Shown here one piece after another: positions 28,961 to 37,374 of a stretch of DNA of 42,384 nt; position 1 is the first letter of the stretch, and each line of letters starts with the position of its first letter. The notes beneath the pieces were generated by a model. That model did not search any database. It saw only the letters and a list, made by a program, of their open reading frames with translations, and was not told the DNA's origin. The stretch is from the NCBI GenBank assembly GCA_026394495.1, contig JAPKYE010000056.1, positions 1 through 42,384 on the forward strand, written 5' to 3'. The position numbers and the translations under genes were made by a program. Origin of the DNA: Methanobacteriota archaeon. GTDB taxonomy: Archaea > Thermoplasmatota > E2 > DHVEG-1.

Positions 28961-30286
28961 TTATGATGCAGAAATTATCAACTTAAACTTCCCGGTTTTT
29001 TTATCAATTGTAAGTTCATCGACTACTCTGACTGAATAAGTGACATCTGTGAAATCCTTTGCCTTCAACAAATCATCGAGTTTCTCCTTGATTTTCTGCA
29101 CAACTTCACCCTGTTTCTCCGATTTATCAATCACAGCAAAAAACTCAAACGATCTCTTATCTTTGACAACAATCTGTAGTTTATCAAGTCCTTTTACATA
29201 AAACTCTGCGATCACAATCGGATGAATAAAATCAAGTTTCCCCTTGCGATTCTCAAGCCAGATAACCATCTCGTCTCGCCCAATTACACTCTCAACCAAA
29301 GTGTAGGGAAGCATCTTTTTAGTATCTTCTTTCACTTTGAGATAATCATTAATCCGATACCTGATCAACGGCTGGGTTTTATTAAAAAGATTCGTCAACA
29401 GAATATGATCATCAAAAATCTCAACATACGCAAGATCATCAAACAAGTAGATGCCACCATACTCTTCTCTGCCGATTCCCATGATTACGCACTCTGCGAC
29501 ACCATATAAATTAGCCATCGGCAGATGAAACACACGTTCAACCTTTTTTTTCTCCTCAGGAATAATACCCTCCCCAGCATTCACAAGAAACCGAGGATTA
29601 ATATGAAGTTCTCCTTGTTCTTGTTTCTCAGAAAGAATCTTTAGCCCCGTGAAATACCCGCCAAGAACATCCGGCTGAAAACGATTCAATAGTTTTATAT
29701 GCTCTTCAATCGGTTTTTTGATATCAAGAATCAACTGATCACAAAACCAACTCGTGATCCCATGATTTGTCCAGGAGGAAAAACTCGCCCCTGCATAATG
29801 ACCATCTGCGGCACCAAAAAACACAGATTTATTTTTTGAAAACCTAAAATCAAACGTTTTTGTACTATATGGGAAAAAACAATCCCAATCACGTGTACTA
29901 TACACAAAAATACCGATTTTCCCAGATGAACCTGATGAGTGAATCACATGATATTTATTATACAAAAGATCATCCGGGTTTTTGCTTTTATCAAGGAAAT
30001 AAACCACATCTTTTTTCGAGATATCATTAGTAGTCAAAACCTCATCAAAATGATCCATGATCAATTCTTTATTAACTACGGGAAGATCCTGAATCTTTAT
30101 TGTATCAAGCTCTTTTTCTGTTATTCCTTTTAAGGTGTAGAATTCATGGTAAAATTTTGAGTGATTGTACGCATATTTAAGGATCTTGCGGAATTTTTTT
30201 TCACGCAGACGAAGCATACCCTCTCGAGTTTTTTTTTCATGAAGCTTCGATGCAATAAAACTACAGATCAACGCGAAATTACTCAT
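28961..30286 (-). CDS. PaaK/CapK-type adenylate-forming enzyme, copy 3
   Basis: A 441-residue paralogue of the gene at 25460, aligning end to end by eye (FRKILKYAYNHSKFYHEFY, HSSGSSGKIGIFVYS, GGYFTGLKILSEKQEQGEL, NLYGVAECVIMGIGREEYGG, KKTGKFKLI). Differences spread through the protein suggest an old duplication with both copies kept functional. It is upstream of the methyltransferase on the same strand (67 bases) and divergent from the second radical SAM gene. It probably acts in the same pathway as copy 1; the substrate is unknown. Confidence 0.85.
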   Translation of the reverse strand: MSNFALICSFIASKLHEKKTREGMLRLREKKFRKILKYAYNHSKFYHEFYTLKGITEKELDTIKIQDLPVVNKELIMDHFDEVLTTNDISKKDVVYFLDKSKNPDDLLYNKYHVIHSSGSSGKIGIFVYSTRDWDCFFPYSTKTFDFRFSKNKSVFFGAADGHYAGASFSSWTNHGITSWFCDQLILDIKKPIEEHIKLLNRFQPDVLGGYFTGLKILSEKQEQGELHINPRFLVNAGEGIIPEEKKKVERVFHLPMANLYGVAECVIMGIGREEYGGIYLFDDLAYVEIFDDHILLTNLFNKTQPLIRYRINDYLKVKEDTKKMLPYTLVESVIGRDEMVIWLENRKGKLDFIHPIVIAEFYVKGLDKLQIVVKDKRSFEFFAVIDKSEKQGEVVQKIKEKLDDLLKAKDFTDVTYSVRVVDELTIDKKTGKFKLIISAS

Positions 30287-30415
30287 CAGCTTCTTCCAAG
30301 AAGACGAATAGATTATTTGTTAATAAACCATTTTGATGAAAACGATTCAAAAGAATATGAACAATCAAACCAGGGATTAAATACAAAAGATGCCATACAT
30401 CACCATGAGCATACG
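30287..30415. promoter_or_regulatory. Divergent promoter, PaaK copy 3 / radical SAM 2
   Basis: A plus-strand ATTAAATACAAAAG (about 30376-30388) lies about 30 bases before the ATG at 30416, consistent with leaderless transcription. On the minus strand a TTTATTAAC-like box lies about 34-42 bases before 30286. Confidence 0.4.
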
Positions 30416-31810
30416 ATGAAATTTTTGTTTATTTTCCCATCACATAAAGGGTTTCAAATCGCTGATAGAAAACATTTTCCAGTAAACCCTTATTCTCCAC
30501 CACTTGGTCTCCTATATCTTGCGGCAGTCCTTGAAAACGACGGCCACACCGTCGAAGTTATTGATTATACCGCAGAACAGCAAGACCACACTGCATTAGC
30601 GCACAAGCTCTCCTCTGCAGATGCGGTCGGAATCACTATCTGCACGGGCTCTCTTTCCAACGCAAAAAACCTTGCAGAGTTCATCAAACAAACAGACCCT
30701 GAGATTCCACTTCTTCTCGGTGGACCCCACTGCTCACTTGTTCCACGACAAACCCTATTGAATTTCTCAGCGGACATTTGCGTCCAAGGAGAAGCAGAAC
30801 CAATCATCTCCCAGATCGCATCAGCACTTGAAGGAAAACAAAACCTGTCAAACATCCCAGGGATCTACTACAAAGAAAATGACATCATACGTTACACAAC
30901 GCCGCTCAAACCACTCGATAACCTCGATGAACTGCTCTTTCCCGCACGTCACCTCGTAGAAAAATACGACTACGGCTACATGCTTAAAGAAAAAATGACC
31001 AAGGGAAAAACCACGTCCATTGTCACCTCCAGAGGATGCCCATATCAATGCACATTCTGCGGATATACCAGCGTGCGACCAGGATTCAACATGCGATCAG
31101 CAGAAAATGTTCTTTGCGAACTCGACGAAATAAAAAGACAAGGATATAAATCCATCATGATCGTTGATAATAATTTCCTCGTCAACAAAAAACGCGATGA
31201 ACAAATCCTCGACGGCATCATCCAAAAAAAATATGATTTTACCATATGGATTGAAGGATCACGCGTTGATCTCGCACATAAACGACTCTACGAAAAAATG
31301 AAAAAAGCAGGTGTCACCTGCATATCTCTTGGGCTTGAATCAGGAAACCAAGACATCCTCAATTTCTACAAAAAACACACCACGCTTGCTCAGATACACC
31401 ATGCAGTACGACTCAGCAAAGACATGGGGTTTACCACATCAGGTAGTTTCGTTCTTGGTGCCCCCGTCGAAAGTAAAAAACAGATTAAACAAACCATCAA
31501 ACTTGCACAGTCACTCCCGCTTGATGTCGCGCATTTTGTTGCACTGGGGTATCTCTACGGTTCACCCCTATGGAAAGAAGCAGTCGCATCAGGAAAAATA
31601 CAACCAGATGAATTCGCAGTACCTGCGGATATCAGACGAGGACTTGGAAATTTCACTGAAGATGAACTGAAAAACTTCTGCATAAAAGCCCATCGCAGTG
31701 TATATTTCAACCCACGATTCATCCTACGGCAACTATGTGACGCTATCAGAAAAAAGGATTTTCATTTCATCAAAGCGGGTTTTCGCATGCTCGCCATAAA
31801 AGAAGAATAA
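30416..31810 (+). CDS. B12-binding-domain radical SAM protein
   Basis: About 464 residues from the ATG at 30416 (MKFLFIFPSHKGFQIADR); the frame is open upstream into the divergent gene but that part reads as noise. The N-terminal cobalamin-type domain shows PYSPPLGLLYLAAVLENDGHTVEVIDY, DAVGITICTGSL, LLLGGPHCSLVP and ICVQGEAEPII. The radical SAM domain starts at SRGCPYQCTFCGYTSVRPG (about residue 206) and continues with IMIVDNNFLVNKKR and ISLGLESGNQDIL. It has the layout of MiaB-like/BchE-like B12 radical SAM methylases and cyclases. It shares the class but not close identity with the gene at 23228. Confidence 0.88.
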   Translation: MKFLFIFPSHKGFQIADRKHFPVNPYSPPLGLLYLAAVLENDGHTVEVIDYTAEQQDHTALAHKLSSADAVGITICTGSLSNAKNLAEFIKQTDPEIPLLLGGPHCSLVPRQTLLNFSADICVQGEAEPIISQIASALEGKQNLSNIPGIYYKENDIIRYTTPLKPLDNLDELLFPARHLVEKYDYGYMLKEKMTKGKTTSIVTSRGCPYQCTFCGYTSVRPGFNMRSAENVLCELDEIKRQGYKSIMIVDNNFLVNKKRDEQILDGIIQKKYDFTIWIEGSRVDLAHKRLYEKMKKAGVTCISLGLESGNQDILNFYKKHTTLAQIHHAVRLSKDMGFTTSGSFVLGAPVESKKQIKQTIKLAQSLPLDVAHFVALGYLYGSPLWKEAVASGKIQPDEFAVPADIRRGLGNFTEDELKNFCIKAHRSVYFNPRFILRQLCDAIRKKDFHFIKAGFRMLAIKEE

Positions 31811-31816
31811 ATCATG

Positions 31817-32815
31817 TTACAGCTTCAGAATCTTTCTTAAATCATGGGGCAGAAATGGTTTCTCAAAAATACGCGTCTCTGTTTTTTTCACAAGCTCTAC
31901 AAGTTTCGTGTTCACCGGCGCCTTAAGATATTTTTGGTCAGCAAGACGAACAATCTCACCATTGATGTAATCAATCTCCGTTGTTTTTCCTTGTGAAAGA
32001 CTCTGCCACATCGAATTTCTCGCATCGTCTTTCATCCCAAGCGCAACCTTGCTTAACAGCGCGGAAAACGAACCAAGAAAACGAAGTACCCGGATGATAC
32101 GCTTTGGATCAATCCCTGGAAGAGAACGCAGCGGGATCTTTACTTGTTTCACAATAGAAAGCGCCTCCCGTAGTGTTGCAAGAATGATGATTCGTGAATC
32201 CCGGTTTTTCATCGACTGTCTGATGGTTTGACCAGTGAGTGCGGTCACCGCAATCTGGGTGTTTACTATCAACTTACTCCAAAGAACAGGTTCTATATCA
32301 AAAACAAAACGCACATCCAGCCCCTGAGATTTGAAATGATTTTTTATCTCTGACAACGATGATGCATGCTCGTTGGAAAACTCAAGAACAAGACCGCCTT
32401 TCATCGTGAGCGACGCAACACCTGGTGAAGATGAGACAGCGTTAAACAATACCACACCAGAAATCGCTTTGACCTTTGTGATATCCCTTAGAATCTGCGC
32501 ATTATGTACCCCGTTCTGAAGAGAAATAATCAATGTGTTTTTTTTTAGATGTTTTTGCATCAGATGGGCAACAGGCTCAGTATCCTGCGATTTCACACAT
32601 ACAAACACGACGTCAACATCAGATACCTTCGCATAATCATTTGTAATTTTCAGAGTATCATTAAAGTATTGTTTTTCATCGATGATCAGACCCTGTTTTT
32701 TGATATTATCCACATGATCGTTTTTTCCAAGAAGAACCACATAGTCCTGTGTCTCCATCAGATGTCGAGCAATAATGCTTCCTACAGCCCCAAGTCCTAC
32801 TACTGCGTATTTCAT
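31817..32815 (-). CDS. 2-dehydropantoate 2-reductase-like protein (PanE/ApbA)
   Basis: A 332-residue protein with N-terminal NAD(P)-binding GLGAVGSIIARHL, then VDVVFVCVKSQDT and LQNGVHNAQIL, the central WSKLIVNTQIAVTALTGQ, and the C-terminal SMWQSLSQGKTTEIDYINGEIVRLA, where the ketopantoate reductase family has its catalytic Lys/Asn and substrate Glu. It may serve pantothenate/CoA synthesis, which would fit the nearby acid-activating enzymes, or reduce another 2-oxo acid or imine. Its ATG overlaps the stop of the upstream prenyltransferase gene (4 bases), so the two are co-translated. Confidence 0.85.
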   Translation of the reverse strand: MKYAVVGLGAVGSIIARHLMETQDYVVLLGKNDHVDNIKKQGLIIDEKQYFNDTLKITNDYAKVSDVDVVFVCVKSQDTEPVAHLMQKHLKKNTLIISLQNGVHNAQILRDITKVKAISGVVLFNAVSSSPGVASLTMKGGLVLEFSNEHASSLSEIKNHFKSQGLDVRFVFDIEPVLWSKLIVNTQIAVTALTGQTIRQSMKNRDSRIIILATLREALSIVKQVKIPLRSLPGIDPKRIIRVLRFLGSFSALLSKVALGMKDDARNSMWQSLSQGKTTEIDYINGEIVRLADQKYLKAPVNTKLVELVKKTETRIFEKPFLPHDLRKILKL

Positions 32816-33900
32816 GTTTCCCTCACAAACTCATATCGTTTTCGTAACAATCGCTGGGTCGACAGAGCAAGACCCAACGAGACCGTAAAAATTAGAGCTG
32901 CAATCCACCATGATGAAATCACGCCGAAGAGAAACGCAGATGCAAGAGTCACTCGTTCTGCAACAAAAAACTCATGTGCTTGCAATGCACGTACTCGATC
33001 AATCTCTCTTGCGGTGAACATGCGAAGATACATGATACAAAGAATGAGAACTGCACATGCAAAGACGATGATGAACCGATCCAAATATCGTATCAACGGT
33101 GAAAAAACAATGAAGCCGATGATTAATAGTATGCAGAGACTGCTAAGACAAGCTGCGATTGTAAACGATGTTTTGACTCCGTATTTCACGGGTATTGTAT
33201 TGTATCCTCCTTTTTGATCCCCTTCCCTGTCTCGGATTGTGCCGACAAGGTTGCTGGTGATATCATGGATAAGGAAAACTATGGAGAGCAGCCAGATTGA
33301 TAGGGGGATAGATTCTGGTGAGATGCCAGTAGCAAATACGCCAAACACGTAGGCTGCGATGATGACGATTCCTCTGTTGATGTTCCCAAAGATACCGCGT
33401 GATTTAGAAATTTTTGAATAAGCAAATACGAGTGCTGCTACGACAAAAACAAGTAAAACGTTCCAAGGACTGAGGAGAAAACAAAGAAGAAACCCAACAA
33501 TAACATAGATTCCCCCAACGCCAAGCGCCTCCTTTGGTTTTATTCTTCCTGAAGGAATTGGTCTGTGTGGTTTCTGGATTGCATCAAGTTTTCTATCAAG
33601 GAAGTCAGAGAGATACAATGCAGCGATCCACCCGAGGATGGGAATAAGAAACGATAAGAACAAACGTATTTCTTGGTCAATAGTAAATGATAGATTGTTG
33701 CCATAGGCAAGACTAGCACCAACAAGACTCACGAGACCACACCATATGACTGTGTACAACCGCATGGTTTCAATATGAGCAAAAATCTTCTGTTTTAGTT
33801 TTCCAACAATTGATTGTGTTGTCATCGCAGGAGGCACCTGTTTACAAAAAGAAAACAGCTGATGGAATTTAAACCTATAACCCGCATGATGTTTTCCCAT
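32812..33900 (-). CDS. UbiA-family prenyltransferase
   Basis: A 362-residue integral membrane protein with about nine transmembrane segments. The first Asp-rich motif is DFLDRKLDAIQKPHRPIPSGRI and the second is GTIRDREGDQKGGYNTIP, which bind the prenyl diphosphate through Mg2+. Relatives include the archaeal digeranylgeranylglyceryl phosphate synthase and quinone prenyltransferases; the length and second motif do not decide between them. A start at 33900 fits a TATA box at about 33924-33934; a Met 25 codons in (33825) is an alternative. It shares a 43-base divergent promoter with the CrtC/AttH-like gene. Confidence 0.85.
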   Translation of the reverse strand: MGKHHAGYRFKFHQLFSFCKQVPPAMTTQSIVGKLKQKIFAHIETMRLYTVIWCGLVSLVGASLAYGNNLSFTIDQEIRLFLSFLIPILGWIAALYLSDFLDRKLDAIQKPHRPIPSGRIKPKEALGVGGIYVIVGFLLCFLLSPWNVLLVFVVAALVFAYSKISKSRGIFGNINRGIVIIAAYVFGVFATGISPESIPLSIWLLSIVFLIHDITSNLVGTIRDREGDQKGGYNTIPVKYGVKTSFTIAACLSSLCILLIIGFIVFSPLIRYLDRFIIVFACAVLILCIMYLRMFTAREIDRVRALQAHEFFVAERVTLASAFLFGVISSWWIAALIFTVSLGLALSTQRLLRKRYEFVRET

Positions 33901-33905
33901 CCTAA

Positions 33906-33935
33906 ACTATTTAATAACCCCTGAAAATATAACCA
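33906..33935. promoter_or_regulatory. Overlapping divergent leaderless promoters
   Basis: In the 43 bases between start codons, a plus-strand CTATTTAATAACC (about 33907-33918) lies about 28-36 bases before the ATG at 33944, and a minus-strand GGTTATATTTTC (about 33923-33934) lies about 24-34 bases before the ATG at 33900. Both distances fit leaderless archaeal transcripts, and the two elements nearly abut, implying coordinated or competing expression. Confidence 0.5.
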
Positions 33936-33943
33936 TCTGAAGA

Positions 33944-35269
33944 ATGCTTGCGAAAACAGATCCTTTTAACCCTTGGACAATGGATGATGAAGGTGAACAC
34001 CCTAAAAGCTCCATGGAATGGTGGTGTGCAGAAGCGTTTTTTTGTTCGGCTCTTGATAAAAAAAAATGGAGTGTTAAAGCTGATTTCATGCAATGGCGCA
34101 CAAAAACCGGTGTTCATGGATCTATGTATAATCTGCGGTTGTTTGATCTTCAAACCAGCAAACACTACATCTTCGATGCAAGAAATGAAACACAAAAATT
34201 ACACATAACAAACAACCCGTTTTCCGCTTCGTTTCAAGAATCATTCTTTCAAGGATCCTTTCCAACATATACGATTCATTGTGTTGATCAAAAAAACGAT
34301 ATCGCTTTAGATTTATCATGCAATTCTTCCTCGTACCCTCATTGGGTTGCTCAGGATATCACAGGAGGTTTTCTACCTGCGGGATTGGGGTTCTACCGAT
34401 ATGGTTTCATCCCAAAAAATACTCTCACAGGAAATCTTCGCATTCGCGATACAACAACTCTAATCACTGGTGAAGGATATATTGAACATGTCTACGGTGA
34501 TTTCTCATATCATCGCCTTGGTACAGAACATGCTGGGTTACAAAAATCATTTTCTACATATAGTAAACTTGTTGGATGGTGGCTCAGAAATCATACGTTT
34601 CATATCCCTGAGAAACTGACCCTTAGTACCAGCAACAACCCACTGGGATACGACTGGATGTGGGGACTTCTTGACAACGGATGGACGCTGTTTTATGGAA
34701 ATATCCTTTTCTGGATTATGCAAGGGCCAATCGCAGGATCACTAATATTTTCCAAAGATGGAAAAACATACACGGAGTTCTGTAACGTCTCTTTCCGCTA
34801 TTCAGCCATGCGACATGCAAAAGAATTTAATGTCATGTACCCAACAGGAATAGAGATGACTGCAACAAACAAAAAAGAGACACTTCACCTCACAGTAACA
34901 ATGACCGATGAGCCCTATGAACATACACGAAAATTCATAAACGAAAAATTCTGGCAAGGATTTTTAATTGCTGAAGCACCCGGGACCATTCAAGGATATT
35001 ATTCAGATGGAAAAGAAACAATTCCACTCAATGGGATGTGCAAACTGGAACCCCAACGACAAATATCAAAACTTGGCCATAACTCACTTAGTATCACTCT
35101 TCTCAAACCACCACAGGGGATCGGAAAAATAATAGAACTTGATTCTTCTCTTCTCAAAAAAACGTGCGTAATGAAAGTACAATTTTTCCCAAAACCCCGG
35201 ATTAGTTTTACGATGAACCGGCATGCGAATACCGAATCTTCAAAAAAAGAAGCGAAAGATTACAGCTGA
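33944..35269 (+). CDS. CrtC/AttH-type lipocalin-like protein without signal peptide
   Basis: A 441-residue protein. The family signatures are KSSMEWWCAEAFF (about residue 22-34) and TGEGYIEHVYGDFSYHRLG (about 179-197), parallel to EWWY... and ...HDHNWE in the two secreted members here. Unlike those it begins directly with the fold and has no signal sequence, so it is probably cytoplasmic. Being divergent from a UbiA prenyltransferase, it is a reasonable candidate for acting on a prenylated product, for instance by hydration as CrtC does. The activity is inferred from context only. Confidence 0.72.
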   Translation: MLAKTDPFNPWTMDDEGEHPKSSMEWWCAEAFFCSALDKKKWSVKADFMQWRTKTGVHGSMYNLRLFDLQTSKHYIFDARNETQKLHITNNPFSASFQESFFQGSFPTYTIHCVDQKNDIALDLSCNSSSYPHWVAQDITGGFLPAGLGFYRYGFIPKNTLTGNLRIRDTTTLITGEGYIEHVYGDFSYHRLGTEHAGLQKSFSTYSKLVGWWLRNHTFHIPEKLTLSTSNNPLGYDWMWGLLDNGWTLFYGNILFWIMQGPIAGSLIFSKDGKTYTEFCNVSFRYSAMRHAKEFNVMYPTGIEMTATNKKETLHLTVTMTDEPYEHTRKFINEKFWQGFLIAEAPGTIQGYYSDGKETIPLNGMCKLEPQRQISKLGHNSLSITLLKPPQGIGKIIELDSSLLKKTCVMKVQFFPKPRISFTMNRHANTESSKKEAKDYS

Positions 35270-35483
35270 TCCCAAAACCATTAGCAATAATTATCGCAAG
35301 GTCCTGTCTGAGGAGCCCATATATCAACCACAACGTCATCCCTACTGCCAACACAACAGGCATAAAATATGAGACGTCATCGAGTTTTTTTGTTCTATGT
35401 CCTCTGATGAGTTGAGGAATAAATCCAATTGAGGTGATTGTTCCTGCGGCAAACCCAATAAGAGTAATAAAATCAAACTCCAT
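35208..35483 (-). CDS. SemiSWEET / PQ-loop membrane protein
   Basis: About 91 residues from the ATG at 35483 (MEFDFITLIGFAAGTITSIGFIPQLIRG), the normal SemiSWEET length; an in-frame TTG at 35525 would add 14 unlike residues. It has three transmembrane helices with a PQ-loop motif (GFIPQLIRGHRTKKLDDVS). SemiSWEETs dimerise to move sugars or similar small solutes. The 3' end overlaps the 3' end of the convergent CrtC/AttH-like gene by 62 bases. Confidence 0.88.
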   Translation of the reverse strand: MEFDFITLIGFAAGTITSIGFIPQLIRGHRTKKLDDVSYFMPVVLAVGMTLWLIYGLLRQDLAIIIANGFGISCNLSLLFLKIRYSHAGSS

Positions 35484-35582
35484 ACAAGATGGATTCATAG
35501 ATGAGTAGATATTAAATGTTTCCAAAAACCAGGAACAAATAAGTTTTTGTAGGATAATAGATATGTACGTTTCCCACTTTAA

Positions 35583-35655
35583 GGGCCCGTGGGGTAGCTT
35601 GGTATCCTTCTAGCTTGGGGTGCTAGTGACTTGCGTTCAAATCGCAACGGGCCCA
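35583..35655 (+). tRNA. tRNA-Pro (anticodon GGG)
   Basis: A 73-base class I tRNA with acceptor stem GGGCCCG/CGGGCCC, anticodon stem CTAGC/GCTAG with loop TTGGGGT (anticodon GGG) and T-arm TTGCG-TTCAAAT-CGCAA. Discriminator A; no encoded CCA; no intron. Confidence 0.95.
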
Positions 35656-35751
35656 CTATCATCATCTTTGTAAACATTTTTTAATGATTAAAAACAATTA
35701 AGAGCGAACATTATTTCAATAACATAACACATATACTCTTCAAGGAAGATT

Positions 35752-36183
35752 ATGGCTAATAAAGAATACAAACCGATTCTTCTCGTTGAAGATAACCCAA
35801 CTGATGTAAACCTGATTGTAGAAGCGTTTCAGAAAAACGAAATGGGCCATATCCTCGATTTTGTTTACGATGGTATCGAAGCTGTAGAATATCTTTTTGG
35901 TTCAGTAAACGGAACATCTCTTTGTTATCCAGCTCCAAAATTAGTGCTCCTTGATCTCAGATTACCGCGGATGGATGGACTTGAGGTTCTCAGAAGAATA
36001 CGAACCCATCATGAAGCAAAACACCTCTCAGTAATAGTGTTCACCGGGTCGCAAGATGAACAAGATCATACAGAAGCATTAAATCTTAATGTAGATGGGT
36101 ACATCCAAAAACCCCTAGATTATCACGATTTTCCAAAAGCACTTGAAAAAATAGGACTTACCTGGCTGATTCTTCATCAATAA
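35752..36183 (+). CDS. Single-domain response regulator
   Basis: A 143-residue CheY-like receiver domain: acidic pocket LLVEDNPTD, phospho-acceptor Asp in LVLLDLRLPRMDGLEVL (about residue 66), Thr in VIVFTGSQDEQD and Lys in VDGYIQKPLDYHDF. The insert between helix 2 and strand 3 (YDGIEAVEYLFG...PAPKLV) is like Rcp1-type regulators that pair with hybrid or phytochrome-like kinases. There is no output domain and no kinase nearby, so it acts by protein contact or in a phosphorelay encoded elsewhere. Confidence 0.95.
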   Translation: MANKEYKPILLVEDNPTDVNLIVEAFQKNEMGHILDFVYDGIEAVEYLFGSVNGTSLCYPAPKLVLLDLRLPRMDGLEVLRRIRTHHEAKHLSVIVFTGSQDEQDHTEALNLNVDGYIQKPLDYHDFPKALEKIGLTWLILHQ

Positions 36184-36219
36184 AAATGATACACGTGTTC
36201 TTCGTTATATGAAAAAATA

Positions 36220-36648
36220 TCATTCAATAGAAACAATAGTGATAGCACAGACAAGTGTCTTTCCCGCTAGGGGATGATTCAGATCAAGTGTTAAGGTTTT
36301 TTCATTTATGTTTATGACGGTGCCTACGTAGGAGCGTTCTGATGGGGTATCGATTTTTACTCGTGCACCAATTTCAAGGGTGACATCATCACGAAAAAGC
36401 TCCCGCGGTACTTCAAGGAGAAGGTCGTCAAGATGCGGACCAAATGTGTCAAGAGCATCAAGAACAATGGTTTTTGTCTCCCCTTCTTTCATCCCTGGTA
36501 AAACTTGTTCGATCGCTATAAGAAATTTTCCTTCACCGACCACGAGCTCCATGGGTCCTTCTTTTTCAGTTGTAAGACAAACGGTTCCATCTTCAAGTTT
36601 CGCCTCATAGCGAATTTTTACTTTTATGCCCTCTCGTACAACCTTCAT
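36220..36648 (-). CDS. FKBP-type (SlyD-like) peptidyl-prolyl cis-trans isomerase
   Basis: About 142 residues from the ATG at 36648, which has AGGAGA upstream; an ATG at 36666 is in frame but includes the RBS. The FKBP core is split by an insert-in-flap domain as in SlyD: IKVKIRYEAKLEDGTV, VVGEGKFLIAIEQVLPGMKEGETKTI, insert FGPHLDDLLLEVPRELF...IGARVKI, then the return strand LDLNHPLAGKTLVCAITIVSI. It acts as a folding helper in the cytoplasm. It lacks the His-rich tail of bacterial SlyD. Confidence 0.92.
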   Translation of the reverse strand: MKVVREGIKVKIRYEAKLEDGTVCLTTEKEGPMELVVGEGKFLIAIEQVLPGMKEGETKTIVLDALDTFGPHLDDLLLEVPRELFRDDVTLEIGARVKIDTPSERSYVGTVININEKTLTLDLNHPLAGKTLVCAITIVSIE

Positions 36649-36808
36649 ACCATGGGTTCTCCTCATTGACTATTGACGTTTGAAGGGAAAGTGCTAATAC
36701 GTGACTTTATTTAAATGTTATTCAATAATGAATTCAGGATGAAACTAAGGTGCATCTTTACAGCAAACTACTAAAACAACAAGTTTATTTCGCATCCTGT
36801 GAGGGCTA

Positions 36809-36827
36809 AGTGGCCTAGTGGTTATTA
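36809..36827 (+). other. tRNA-like 5' fragment A
   Basis: The 19-base stretch AGTGGCCTAGTGGTTATTA looks like the D-arm region of an archaeal tRNA, preceded by GGGCTA. No anticodon or T-arm follows, so it is not a complete tRNA. It matches fragment B with two transitions. It may be a remnant of a tRNA gene disrupted by insertion, or chance. Confidence 0.35.
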
Positions 36828-36924
36828 GCAAAGCCTTTTCTTTGATTTTTTACGAAGAAAAGAGTACCATCATTCATACATTAACAGATAATGAAGTCAT
36901 GCCCTTACGTGTAGAGTTTAACTG

Positions 36925-37374
36925 TTAAAATTTCGATACGGGATATCCCGCTTCTTCCCATGCTTTTATTCCGCCAATCAAATTGTAAAACCGAGAATCG
37001 CTAAACATCTCATAGAGTAGAAAATGTTTCGTAATGTCCTCACTGGTTTTTCCGATATTACAATAAAAGATTACGTTCTTATTTTTTAAAATTTTACTAA
37101 ATAACGTCAATGTAATTCGATCCCCCATACCCTCCCGAAAATCATCTTTATAAGAAAACAAAGACCAGTAAGGAGTACAAAAAACTCTTGGCATTTTTAT
37201 CTTTTCTTTTATAAAATCCTTATACCCCCTAACATCAATAAACACCGTGTTTTTGTTCAATCCCATGTTAAATGCTTCTTCAGAAGTAATATTAGTATAA
37301 GGAATGGATGATGCAATAGGAGTAATAATAAGTAAAAGTATTAAACTTAAAGGCATGTAAATATATTTATTCAT
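36925..37374 (-). CDS. Secreted rhodanese-like protein
   Basis: A 149-residue protein with an N-terminal signal or anchor (YMPLSLILLLIITPIASS). The rhodanese fold is visible as ITSEEAFNMGLNKNTVFIDVRGYKDFIKEKIKMPRVF and the active-site loop FYCNIGKTSED, with the Cys at about residue 104 in a six-residue loop, then the closing FYNLIGGIKAWEEAGYPV. It should be a sulfur carrier or transferase, or a redox/sulfide-handling protein at the cell surface. A TATA-rich leader (AATATATAATAC) precedes the ATG. It lies between two tRNA-like fragments. Confidence 0.85.
   Translation of the reverse strand: MNKYIYMPLSLILLLIITPIASSIPYTNITSEEAFNMGLNKNTVFIDVRGYKDFIKEKIKMPRVFCTPYWSLFSYKDDFREGMGDRITLTLFSKILKNKNVIFYCNIGKTSEDITKHFLLYEMFSDSRFYNLIGGIKAWEEAGYPVSKF

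Noticed and set aside
30161-30415. N-terminal extension of the second radical SAM protein
   Set aside because: It is antisense to the start of PaaK-like copy 3 and lacks family similarity; a TATA element sits 30 bases before 30416.
33907-34195. Minus-strand frames at the start of the third CrtC/AttH-like gene
   Set aside because: They are antisense to the EWW motif region and have no recognisable features.
36800-36900. Possible complete tRNA at fragment A
   Set aside because: No anticodon stem, T-arm or matching acceptor strand follows within tRNA length.
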